Below, in pieces: positions 10,075 to 22,067 of a DNA stretch of 32,500 bases (position 1 is its first letter; each line of letters starts with the position of its first letter). Origin of the DNA: Glandiceps talaboti (Eukaryota; Hemichordata; Enteropneusta; Spengelidae); NCBI RefSeq assembly GCF_964340395.1, contig NC_135571.1:9247953-9280452 (forward strand), read 5' to 3'. A model generated the notes under the pieces. That model was not told where the DNA came from. It did not search any database and saw only the letters and a program-made list of their open reading frames with translations. The translations under genes and the position numbers were made by a program.

Positions 10075-13000
10075 TATTAGTGGGCCACCAATGGTTATAA
10101 TATATATTGGTTACTAACTAGACTTCAAAAATTGTGATATATCTTTATATCGTTTATAACTGGTTATGGTGTATGTTGGTTATTGACTGGTCATCATAGG
10201 TTTATGATATAACGTTGTTCTTATCTGGTCTTCATATAATCCGTGACAAATTTAGTCCAAGTCAGTCGAAACGATGATATTCCATATGTCACGTACTTGG
10301 CTTATATGGCTATATGGCTTCTTGCTTATAGAGTTTCCAATAATCACACGCCAAAAGGGGCCCGTCCTCAAGAGTGTGACATGAAAAGCAGAGAAGTGAC
10401 ATGTAAAATGCCTTACTTTTTACTTATTTTAAAAGTAAATTATCAAATCGAACTCTCATTAGTCTGCACACCATTTCAGAATGACGAATGGCGTCCAACC
10501 CTGAGTATTGTCTATAGTTGCTGGTGATTTGTCTTCATAGGTTATGGTATATATATTGATTATTGACTGGTAATCCTAGGTTATGGTGTATATATGTTGA
10601 TTATTGAGTGATCATCATGGGTTATGGCATAAGTTGTCTAGTGACTGGTCGTCATGTTATTCACTAGTAATCATAGGTTATGGCTTGTTGGTTATTAATT
10701 GTCATCAAAGGTTATGGATTGTGTATGTTGGTTATTAACTGGTCATCAAAGGTTATGGATTGTGTATGTTGGTTGCTGACTGGTCATCATAGGTTATGGA
10801 TTGTGTATGTTGGTTACTGACTGGTCATCATAGGTTATTGTGTATAAATGATGGTAATTCACTGGTCATCATAGGTTATGGATGGTATATGTTGGTGATT
10901 GACTTGTCATCATAAGTTATGATGTATACATGTTGGTTATTGACTGGCCATCAAAGATTATGGTGTAAGTAGGTAATTGACTGGCCATTATATGTTATGA
11001 AGTATATATGTTGGTTATTGACTCGTCATCAGAGATTATGGTGTAAGTTGCTTATTGACTGGTCATCATAGGTTATGTGTGTAAATGTTGGTTATTGAGT
11101 GGTCATCATAGGTTGTGGCAATATATGGTGCGTATTGACTGGTCGTCATAGGCTATGGTGTATATATGATATTGACTGGTCATCGTAGGTTATGGTGTAC
11201 ATTGGTTATTGAATAGTCATCCTAGGTTATTGCGTGTCTTGATTATTGACTAGTCATCGTAGGTTGTGGTGTATATATGTTTGTTATTGACTAGTAATCA
11301 GAGGCTATGGCATATGTTGGTTATTGACTCGTCATCAGAGATTATGGTGTAAGTTGCTTATTGACTGGTCATCATAGGTTATGTGTGTAAATGTTGGTTA
11401 TTGAGTGGTCATCATAGGTTGTGGCAATATATGGTCATCGTAGGTTGTCTTGATTATTGACTAGTCATCGTAGGTTGTGGTGTATATATGTTTGTTATTG
11501 ACTAGTAATCAGAGGCTATGGCATATGTTGGTTATTAACTTCTCATCACGTTCCTAACTGGCCATCATAGGTTATGGTGTTTGTTAGTTATTGACTGGTC
11601 ATCATAGGTTATGGCCTATGCTGGTTATTAACTTGTCATCACAAGTTATGGTGTATATTTGTTTGTTATTGCCTGATATTCATAGGCTATGGCATGTGTT
11701 GATCATGGACTAGACATCATATGTTATGGTGTATGTTGGTTATTGACTGGTCATCATAGATTATGGCCAATGTTGGTTATTGACTGGTCAACATAGGTTA
11801 TGGCCAATGTTGGTTATTGACTGGCCTGCATAGGTTATGGTGTATATATGTTTCTTTTTGACTGGTAATCATAGGCTATGGCATATGTTGGTTATTGACT
11901 GGTAATCATAGGCTATGGCATATGTTGCTTATTGACTGGTAATCATAGGCTATGGTGTATGTTGGTTATTGACTGGTAATCATAGGCTATGGTGTATGTT
12001 GGTTATTGACTGGTAATCATAGGCTATGGTGTATGTTGGTTATTGACTGGTAATCATAGGCTATGGCATATGTTGGTTATTGACTGGTAATCATAAGCTA
12101 TAGCATATGTTGGTTATTGACTGGTAATCATAGGCTATGGTGTATGTTGGTTATTGACTGGTAATCATAAGCTATGGCATATGTTGGTTATTGCCTGGTA
12201 ATCATAGGCTATGGCATATGTTGGTTATTGACTGGTAATCATAGGCTATGGTGTATGTTGGTTATTGACTGGTAATCATAAGCTATGGCATATGTTGGTT
12301 ATTGCCTGGTAATCATAGGCTATGGCATATGTTGGTTATTGACTGGTAATCATAGGCTATGGCATATGTTGGTTATTGACTGGTAATCATAGGCTATGGC
12401 ATATGTTGGTTATTGACTGGTAATCATAGGCTATAGCATATGTTGCTTATTGACTGGTAATCATAGGCTATGGTGTATGTTGGTTATTGACTGGTAATCA
12501 TAGGCTATGGCATATGTTGGTTATTGACTGGTAATCATAGGCTATGGCATATGTTGCTTATTGACTGGTAATCATAGGCTATGGTGTATGTTGGTTATTG
12601 ACTGGTAATCATAGGCTATGGTGTATGTTGGTTATTGACTGGTAATCATAGGCTATGGTGTATGTTGGTTATTGACTGGTAATCATAGGCTATGGCATAT
12701 GTTGGTTATTGACTGGTAATCATAAGCTATAGCATATGTTGGTTATTGACTGGTAATCATAGGCTATGGTGTATGTTGGTTATTGACTGGTAATCATAAG
12801 CTATGGCATATGTTGGTTATTGCCTGGTAATCATAGGCTATGGCATATGTTGGTTATTGACTGGTAATCATAGGCTATGGTGTATGTTGGTTATTGACTG
12901 GTAATCATAAGCTATGGCATATGTTGGTTATTGACTGGTAATCATAGGCTATGGTGTATGTTGGTTATTGACTGGTAACCATAGGCGATGGCATATGTTG

Positions 13001-13630
13001 GTTATTGACTGGTAATCATAGGCTATGGCATATGTTGGTTATTGACTGGTTTTCATAGGCTATGGCATATGTTGGTTATTGACTGGTAATCATAGGCTAT
13101 GGTGTATGTTGGTTATTGACTGGTAACCATAGGCTATGGCATATGTTGGTTATTGACTGGTAACCATAGGCTATGGCATATGTTGGTTATTGACTGGTAA
13201 TCATAGGCTATGGTGTATGTTGGTTATTGACTGGTAATCATAGGCTATGGTGTATGTTGGTTATTGACTGGTAACCATAGGCTATGGCATATGTTGGTTA
13301 TTGACTGGTAATCATAGGCTATGGCATATATTGGTTATTCACTGGTAATCATAAGCTATGGCATATATTGGTTATTGACTGGTTATCATAGGTTATGAAA
13401 TATGTTGTTTATTAACTTATCTTCATATAGCTAAGCTTACGATACATATGGTCATTGACTAGTCTTCATAGGTTATGGTATGTATTATTATATAGTTATA
13501 GTGCATGATGATTATTGTTGGTCTTTATAAGTTATGGATCTGGATATTTATAAGCTATCATACATCTTATATATGTTGGTTATCAACTGGTCCTAACAGG
13601 TTATAACATATATTGGTAATCAACTGACCA
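10075..13630. repeat. Satellite/minisatellite array, 37-bp unit, degenerate at both ends
   Basis: The core (about 11858-13400) is a regular array of roughly 41 units of 37 bp built around GGTTATTGACTGGTAATCAT followed by AGGCTATGG and TGTA or CATA. The left part (10075-11857) is an older, diverged version with irregular spacing (GACTGGTCATCATAGGTTATGG), interrupted by unrelated sequence at about 10237-10525. The right edge decays over 13400-13630. Every frame is broken by stops, so it is non-coding. The + strand is strongly G over C skewed (about 11 G to 3 C per unit). Unit variants (TG or CA ending, GGTTATT or GCTTATT, AGG or AAG) are arranged in longer blocks, showing duplication of multi-unit segments. 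Confidence 0.95.
10237..10525. other. Non-satellite insertion inside the degenerate array
   Basis: About 290 bp lacking the 37-bp motif, flanked on both sides by recognisable satellite units. An open frame crosses it but shows no familiar motif, so I do not call it a gene. It may be an inserted element or the original unique sequence between two arrays. Confidence 0.45.
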
Positions 13631-15227
13631 TGGTCTTTACAATGAGAAACAGTCAGAGTGAGCGACGGTCACCATATTGTGTACCAATCACTTCAATGCC
13701 CAGCATTCTTGAAATATTTTTGTGGCAGCAGAAATGAAAGTCCACAGTGCACTCTGGGTAACCGAGACTAGGACCCAGGGACATTGCCAGTTCTAATTAT
13801 TCTTAAAGATCAATCCAAAGGTCTGACCACCAAAGAACAATTTCTTACAAATGTATCACAATTACTTATCACATAGTTTTCACCTTTTATGACATATGAT
13901 TACTTGCATTCTAATATTATGACATCAATCATACAAGATGAAAGTGTAATATGTTTCATTTCCATTTATATCTGATAAGCATGTATTTATAATTGTTGTC
14001 TAGTATTCACTTTATACAAATATATGTACTTTAGTAAAAATAATAGTCTTAAGCTTGTGCTTTGCTAAGGTCAAGGAGTTGTACCAAGTAAATGTACATA
14101 CACCAGTTTAGCCATGTTTCTTTCCCAAGTAACACCATTGATATCAACCTTATTGGTGTGATGATGAATCTATCCAGTCTTAATTTATGTATCTAACATT
14201 AATTACTAAGTGTTATATGTTTTGATGTAATGAATATTGTGGTACTTAAACCCTTACATAAGACCAATCTTGTAGTAGAAACCTGTTCAACATCAAATGA
14301 GTTGTTAATGAGCATCAGTACTACATGAATCTAGCCAATGAAAACATGGTGAACTACTCTACGTCTGTTGGCATGGTCTGTTATAAGCTGTATTATCATA
14401 ATGTAAGATAGATGTTTGTGATTTGATAGTACTGTAATACTTGTGGAAAAAATGAACCTTTTTGTTTACAGCATCCTTGCTTTGTTACATAATACCAGCA
14501 TTTAAATGGAGGTCATTTTAAATGTGATCTTTTGAATTCCCCTGGGGTTACATTGGATTGGGTCATCAGTGTTGGGGGTGGTCAGTTATAGCAAACCCGT
14601 GGTCAACTCTAAAAATCACCCCCCCCCCCCCCCCAGTCAGGTAAAAAATAACAGCTCCATAGTAATTCACGAATCTGAGCAAAACAAACAAGCAAAGCTA
14701 ATCACAAATGAACACTGGATGATCTCAACAAAACTCACTATATATGATAAGTTTTCACTGAGGAATGACCAAAATATACTTGCAATCACACGCTAACTAA
14801 AAACATGTGTGTCTTGTGGTTTATATGCATTATTTTTTGACAAAATTTGATAAAATTTGTTAAAGAGAAATAAAAATGTATATTGATGGCCCAAGGTACA
14901 AGTCACCGAAACTGACATGATACTTTGTATTTGCTTTGCTCGTGTACAGCCAAACGGCAAATTATGAAGTAAAATGTTCATCTTTACTACTTTGATATAC
15001 ACTATTACATTTGCGCATGTCCAATATTGGAAGACATGGTAATATTTTTATGCTATGTTTTTACCGGAATGTGAATCACTTGTCAATTCATATCTAATCA
15101 ATAAACAAAGCATTGATGTTGTAATTGATCTTGTTTCTGTTTCTGATATATGATAAGAATGATTGTTTTTCCTATCCATCTCCCAGTACTATAGTCGTCC
15201 ATTGTAGTCTCTCTCCACATCAACCCC
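13631..15227. other. Intergenic
   Basis: No gene recognised. A homopolymer C run lies at about 14619-14634. The short frames here have no family resemblance or splice context. Confidence 0.45.
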
Positions 15228-15462
15228 CATACATACATACATACATACATACATACATACATACATGCATACATGCATACATACATACATACATACATAC
15301 ATACATACATACATACATACATACATACATACATACATACAAGCATGCATGCATGCATGCATGCATGCATGCATACATACATACATACATACATACATAC
15401 ATACATACATACATACATACATACATACATACAAACAAACACTCTGTCTGTCTGTCTGTCTC
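15228..15462. repeat. Compound (ACAT)n / (GCAT)n / (CTGT)n microsatellite
   Basis: About 205 bp of ACAT repeats interrupted by a GCAT block near 15343-15372, followed by (CTGT)n at about 15443-15461. Open frames in all phases are repeat artefacts. Confidence 0.97.
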
Positions 15463-16483
15463 TCTCGATCTGTCGTCAAACTTATCCTTGTCAACAAAAT
15501 CGACTAAGACATTATCAAAAGTTGTTTATACTTTTTATATAGCGTATGTATAGGTTGAATGGACGACTTTGAAATGATGGGCATCACAGTAATATTAACG
15601 AATGCCCCGGGGACAGTTTACAATTAATGTATACCAAATAAGTTGTGACAGCTTGTGCTTCCATACGTCATAATATGTACCTCAGACAACTAACATTGTT
15701 GGTTGTCAGATTATGTACATTTATAGAGAATTCTGACGTAATACGGACAAAAGGCAGACGATGATTTGTGTTGATGACGTCACTATTCCGAAGTTTACTT
15801 GTTGAACAGATTGAGCAACCAGACATAGACACTGGAGCTAACTCTGTTTGTCTATGATTTTCAATAAGAAGTGTTTGCTAAACTAGATAACTAATTGTTT
15901 ATTGTTATATACCATGTACTGGTGAATACTTGCATCGATGCGCGCGAATTTGTACTGCAGTGCAATGCTGAAATCATTATAACATACCTGTATGCAAATG
16001 AGATGCAAATAAGTTTGAAATCGCGTGATTGCACACTGGTATTTGTATTAATTTGCAATCGCAACTGTTGAAACATTCTCTCTCTCTCTCTCTACGGTAA
16101 TGCGATGAGATACGAGATAAGCATTTAATTTTATTTCACATAACAATTTATTAGCATAAAGTCAGTATCACACAACCATTGGCCTATAAAGTTAGTCTAA
16201 CACTAAGAATAAGACAAATTCATGGTCGTTTTTTAATAATAATTACGTCTTTTCACGCTATGTTAAAACGAACGAACAATCCAACAAAAATAGAAGAATT
16301 TATGTATAAATTGTCTAATGCTCAATAATACTAGTAACTCTACAAGCTTTTTAACTGCAGTAGCTTTAATATACGCTATTGATGGTGGAATTACCGGGGC
16401 TGCTGGCACCAGACTTGCCTTCCAATACTATAGATCCTCGCTAAAGGTTTTAAAATGTATTCATTCAAATTACAGGGGGTCGA
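15463..16483. other. Intergenic
   Basis: No gene recognised. Contains a short (CT)n run at about 16078-16093 and a CRE-like TGACGTCA at about 15775-15782 with no adjacent gene to assign it to. Confidence 0.45.
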
Positions 16484-16660
16484 GATCTTAGGCCTAGGCT
16501 GGCGGTCCGCGCCACCGAGAGGTGAGTCACTGCCTGTCCTAGTCTCTCCTTCGGTGCTCCCCCGGTGCTCTTAGCCGTGTGACAGAAGTGACCGGAACGT
16601 TTACTTTGAAAAAAATAGAGTGTTCAAAGCAGGCCCCGATACCCGGATAGTCCAGCATGG
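16484..16660 (+). pseudogene. Fragment of nuclear 18S rRNA (V4 region)
   Basis: GATCTTAGGCCTAGGCTGGC, GGTCCGC, ACTGCCTGTCCT, GGTGCTCTTA, CCGGAACGTTTACTTTGAAA, AGAGTGTTCAAAGCAGGCCC and GATAGTCCAGCATGG occur in the order and spacing of the eukaryotic small-subunit rRNA from the start of V4 to just past it. Both ends stop abruptly. The continuation expected in real 18S (the AATAATGGAATAGGA region) is missing, and one A of the conserved A6TTAGAG stretch appears altered. This is therefore an isolated, diverged rDNA-derived fragment of about 177 bp, not a functional rRNA gene. The GC-rich patch stands out against AT-rich flanks. Confidence 0.85.
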
Positions 16661-17128
16661 ATGCTACTTCTCTCTCCAACTTAAGAATTGGGCATAACAC
16701 CAATTCCATACCAAACATTTGCAAAACAAACATGCGCTTTGTACGGACCTTCACTTCGCAGATCATTCTTCAAGAACTTAAAAACGTCTTCCACCCAGGA
16801 TTGGACGTAAGCAAAGTAAGGCTTACTATAGGGAGTAAAGAACATACGGATACACGAAACATACTTACTTATGCAACACCGATGCTTATCAATTAAAATA
16901 TATGTAAAAGTAAAGATTTCTAACTGAACAAAACGTTGTAAATACATGTATGTACATTAAGGTAGTGATTGGTATAAACAGAAATACTCTCTTCAATTGG
17001 TCAGTTTTTTTCCCGGATACACTAAAAGAAAATCAATTGAAAAACAAGAATGCATCTACTGAACAGAGAGTCGCAAGATATACGATTATTTCAATCAACC
17101 CTATGAAGCCATATTCAAATCCACAACC
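16661..17128. other. Intergenic between rRNA fragment and sulfatase 3' flank
   Basis: AT-rich. Overlapping short frames on both strands have no recognisable domain. Confidence 0.4.
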
Positions 17129-17400
17129 CTAAATCAAACCCACCGAGATATCGTAACCATAGGAACCAACAAGTGAGCCCATGAAACCCACAAGCAACCA
17201 CATACAGTCACAATCAAAGCAACTGATAGAGCCCAAATCAATCCCATGTCGCCCACAGCCAGAGCAAATAACAAACCTCTTGGAGCCCACAATCAACCTA
17301 ATAGAGCCAACAACCAACCTTACGACACCCACTGGCACACCAGCCACAATTAATTATAACCCTATGGAGCCCAGAATCAACCCCATGGAGCCCATAAACC
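17100..17400 (-). repeat. Degenerate ~21-bp minisatellite at the 3' end of the arylsulfatase gene
   Basis: On the gene's sense strand, units of the form GGGCTCCATGGGGTTGATT(C/G)T recur with decay through the 3' flank (for example GGCTCTATTAGGTTGATT and GGGCTCCAAGAGGTT). The best unit contains the last codons of the gene (Ala-Pro-Trp-Gly-stop). Confidence 0.6.
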
Positions 17401-17684
17401 ATCATGTCTATCTGGATTCCCATATATAACGTCTATCACTCCAGGATAGTTTGGTTTGACAACGTCTTTGTTGTATTCTCCAAGTCGTCGAAGTAATTCC
17501 ATTACTATCTCCGGATTTTCCTCTGAAACGTCTTTCCGTTCATACGGGTCCTTTGCGATATTATAAAGTCGAACTACTTTCCCGTATGTTTTCTTTGGAT
17601 GAAACGGTTTATAAGGAGAACTAGGAGACGGGATCCAACTATCGTTACCTTTTTTCAAGACAGAAATGGACAAGTTAGTAGAGA

Positions 17685-17723
<39 letters not shown>

Positions 17724-20700
17724 GAGTGAGTGAGTGAGTGAGTGAGTGAGTGAGTGAGTGAGTGAGTGAGTGAATTGTATGTATGTATGCATGTATGTGC
17801 TTGTGTGCGTGCGTGCGTGCGCATGTATGTATGTATGTATGTATGTATGTATGTATGTATGTATGAAAGTATGTATGTATGTATGTATGTATGTACGTAC
17901 GTACGTATGTGTCTGTGTGTGTGTACGTATGTATGAATGTGCGTGCACGCACGCAAGCACGCACTCACTCACTCGCGTATGTGTGTGTGTCCATTATTCC
18001 AAATGAAATATCAAATTTGATGTGAACAGAATGTTAAAAAAATCAGTTCTCACCTGATGGTCCAGTTAAAAGTTTCCAGTCACCTAATCTCAGTGCAGCC
18101 AGTGTAAATACATCAAAATGTGGATTTTTACTGTAAATCTCACGACCACGATCTACAGGACGTAGAGCTAATGTGTCAATGGTGTGCAGGATTTCTTGCC
18201 GAGGTGACTGCTTGCCTTGACTGTAACAAAAGAATAGAGCGTATATTTAGGACTTGAATTGAGAGGTACATGTAAAATGACATAAAGAGACATGGGAATT
18301 TTTTTGTCACAAACGCTAGCCCTTGCAGCCGAAATATGGCTTTTGAACAGCGTTTCTGACCAATGCATGGAACTCTTATCTATTACCTTTCTTGTTATCA
18401 ACATTTAACATATATGCCCCTGATCGTGTACTATATACATCCTACGTGTATACCCACATATTAACCACGTGACACGTGCGTGACTCACCTGATTGTTTCC
18501 CATTGGTTGAATCCATCAATGGGTTTGTCAAGACTCGCCTCTCCACCAGAAAGATGTAGAAAAGTAGGAAACCAATCACTCATGTGAAGTAGCTGTCGAT
18601 TGGTTGTCCCACGCACCTCGGGGCTGAGGAGTGGACTATTGACGAATCCGACACCTCGTACTCCACCCTCAAATAACGTAGCTTTAGATCCACGCAATGG
18701 AAAATTACTCCCTATAAACTTTGAGTCGGCACCATTATCTGCAAATAAGTAACATAGCATGTAAATGAATAAATATTATTAGTACTTACACAACAAGGTT
18801 CCTAAAATTAGCTAGGGCATTCAAACATTAATAGTAAACTATATCCTCATGACGAACAGTCTGTTTTCTGTACATGGAGTCAATCAATCAAAGTAGTATA
18901 TTTGTGACATGTGTTTGCGTGTGATGACAAAATAACTTCCGTCAGAATTTTTTTTTTAATGATATAGTTCAATATTTATCACATTCGAAGTACGCATTCA
19001 ATTCCATAAAGATAATTACTGTTTTCCTTGTCAATGAAAAGCCTCAGAACATTTGGATGATTACTCAATATTGTAATCATTCTACTACACGAAAATAACG
19101 CGTTCGAACATAACATATGGGATTTATACCTTGGTCGTTCTACGTGATAACAATGCGTGTCTACGTCATTCGTTTTTGTGGTGCTCGTAGTATGTGTCAA
19201 AACTTAAACGTTCAAGGCAAGCATTACACTTCCCGATGTATCAAAATATTACGCTTTTGTAGGGTATAATTTAAGTTCCCCATTCTTAAAATACCGTTCA
19301 TTCTGAACATACTTCTAACCGAAGGATTTTGTCTCTACTCGTCCTCGACTTGGAGTATTTTCTGAGTATTTTCCTTGGCTGGACGCAGAAAAAATCATCA
19401 AAATGGAGTTGTATAAGTCAAGTTTACTAATTGTGGGATAACAAATGCGATTTCTCTTTGACTTGCACATGCTATATCGGTGACGAATAATAAAATGAGG
19501 GCATGTTGTCTACATTCCCCGCAGTCGTCTTATACCAAAATAAGACAAGCAAATGATAGAACTGAATGATTATAACCAAACGAGGGCGCTCTTTGGACTG
19601 AGAAGAGCTGTCCTATGTTAGTTACGAGGGGCCAGTTTGTTTTTGAGTGAAATTTTCGTTGTGTACATCATTGACATGTTGGATTTATGTTTACGTTATT
19701 GCACTTATAGATGTGTTTTGACGACAGCTTGGATAGTTTGACTGACAATGTAACTAAACCCCATAGACCATTTTGTTAAAAACGCAGTATTTTGACACAA
19801 TTGGATTACGAAAATATTACTGGGAGCTGTTCCCTGGAGCTGTCCACTAAAACCTCTAGCACTGTTAACTAGTGCTGCCAACATTTGGCTATTGAATTTT
19901 GTATTCAGCACTCACTGACTCACGTTGGCGCCAGAAAAAATAACCTAGTAGAGAAATTGACACTTAAAGTCCAAGGTTTCAATCCCAGGTTCTCGCCTTA
20001 GTGTTATCTTTATATATATATATCGGGGGGGGGGGGGGGGGCGCCATGAGGATTACAAAGTTCTGGCAGACTATCATTCCTAACTTTGAATCCTACATCC
20101 AAACTGGCCATTTTATATACTGAAACTTATACACAGAACTAAGAATTTTGCATTCACACAAAAAATAGTACAATTTACCAGTTGAGAAAATGAGAACTGT
20201 GTTGTCCCATAATGGCGACTGTTTCAGTGTACGTGTCACGTTGCCAACTGCTTCATCCATGCATGTTACCATGCCGCCATAAGTCCTCCAGTCTTTGTTG
20301 TCACCATACACGTGATCATAGATAGCCGCATATTTCTCTGGTACTTGTAAAGGCATGTGAACAGCTTGGAATGACAGAAAGAGAAACAATGGCTGAAAAA
20401 GATAGAAAACACTTTGATTAATGCTCCGCAAATATACCAAATGCAACAAGTACGCATCACTGTTAAATATATTCGTCGTTAGCTATAATATCGTCGTCCT
20501 ACTTTTTACTGTTTAGCATTTCATGTTATTTTATCGTTCAGGAGTTTGCAAATTCAACCGTACAAACTAACATAAATGAGCTATAGTTAGGCCTAAACAA
20601 ATTGTTTTGTTCCGGTAACCCGACCCCACCTAGCTTTTCACGGCCGACCCTAAACATTTTTTTACGTATTCTAGAAAAAATAGTAAAATCGCGAAAATTG

Positions 20701-22028
20701 TGAAGTCTCGCAAGAAATTGTGGATGCGGAAACTGACATCAACTTAAAAGAACAACATAAAAATGTTCTCCCAATCTGTAATGGCTGTACATCTGATGAG
20801 AAGAAACCAATAACACATAGACCATATGGAAAACAACGGAAAACATAACTACCTGAACTAGATACTCACATATGAAACAAATATATATAAAACAAAAAAA
20901 AATAAAAGAAATCTACCTACCCCACCTGTTCTAAATTGAGCGTAATCGGAACCATACAATTTATTTTGTTGGGCCATAGCTATAATAATTTTATGCTAGT
21001 TTTTGCTTTTGAGCATTTCGGGGTTTTTTATCGTTCAGGTGTTTGCAAATTCACCCAATTTTAGACCCCATCACCACCCAACCCCCAAATCTACACATAC
21101 ATTTTAGCTGACACCCAAAGGAAGACACGCCTATCCAATGTCATCGACACTTATATTGCGTACCCCCCCCCCCCCCTTCTGGATTTCAACACTGGTCTTT
21201 AAGGGGATACTCGGGTTGTAACTACAACAGCGGCATAAATAGCGTTCACTTTTCCTGTTCAAGGAAATCAGGAATGAATCAGAGCAAAAACACCAAAATA
21301 ATGTGTTTATATCTTGTACCTTATTTGGATCGTGGTTCTTTATAATTTCTTGAGCTTCTTCAGCAAATAGATGTGTCGAATACTGATCTAAATATTGTGA
21401 AGAGACATCATCCTCATTTCGCCTGAAATCGTAGCCATGGTGACCCTGCATTGTTGAATCGTGATGAAAATAATCTTCGGCACCGAGATAGAATCCTGAT
21501 TTGAAAATCAAAAACAAGGAGACGTTGTTTTTTACAATCGAATTCCTTGAATTTAAACCTCCTCCCGACCAAAAAGAGACACATAAAACACCCCTCTGCC
21601 TGGAGTAGACGTTGACAAGACTAAGCTGTGCATTCTTTTTTCTTTTGGTCGATCACACTGTTTGACTTTTTATGAAAATGGTTACATTTATTGTGTATGT
21701 ATGTATGTATGTATGTATGTATGTATGTATGTATGTATGTATGTATGTATGTATGTATGTATGTATGTATGTATGTATGTATGTATGTATGTATGTATGT
21801 ATGTATGTATGTATGTACTGTATGTATGTATGTATGTATGTATGTATGTATGTATGTATGTATGTATGTATGTATGTATGTATGTATGTATGTATGTATG
21901 TATGTATGTATGTATGTACTGTATGTATGTATGTATGTATGTATGTATGTATGTATGTATGTATGTATGTATGTATGTATGTATGTATGGATGGATGTAT
22001 GCATGCGCGTGTGTGCGCACGTGCGTGC

Positions 22029-22067
<39 letters not shown>

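Larger units (their letters stand above)
20393..21319 (-). other. Intron 3 of the minus-strand sulfatase, containing a repeat-flanked insertion
   Basis: A 927-bp intron that hosts a mobile-element-like block (about 20478-21075) and a C homopolymer around 21163-21177. The AG acceptor (TTTTTCAG) and the GTACAA donor are intact, so the insertion should be spliced out. Confidence 0.7.

Noticed and set aside
11858-13400. CRISPR-like array because of regular 37-bp spacing
   Set aside because: Units are contiguous with no unique spacers and the host is eukaryotic; it is a tandem satellite.
14569-14796. 75-codon plus-strand frame with a poly-Pro run
   Set aside because: The Pro run is a C homopolymer, and no motif, splice signal or homology is recognisable.
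15098-15553. Several long open frames on both strands
   Set aside because: They translate pure ACAT/ATGT repeats (alternating Tyr-Ile-His-Thr or Cys-Met-Tyr-Val); a 4-bp repeat without stops opens all frames.
17129-17429. Open frames on both strands at the 3' end of the sulfatase gene
   Set aside because: Composition follows the decaying 21-bp repeat; only the sulfatase exon ending at 17377 is supported by homology.
20790-20812. CTGATGAGAAGAAAC inside repeat copy 1 as a ribozyme core
   Set aside because: Only three bases separate the two boxes, so no stem II; it is in the coding remnant, and the other copy reads CATGATGA.
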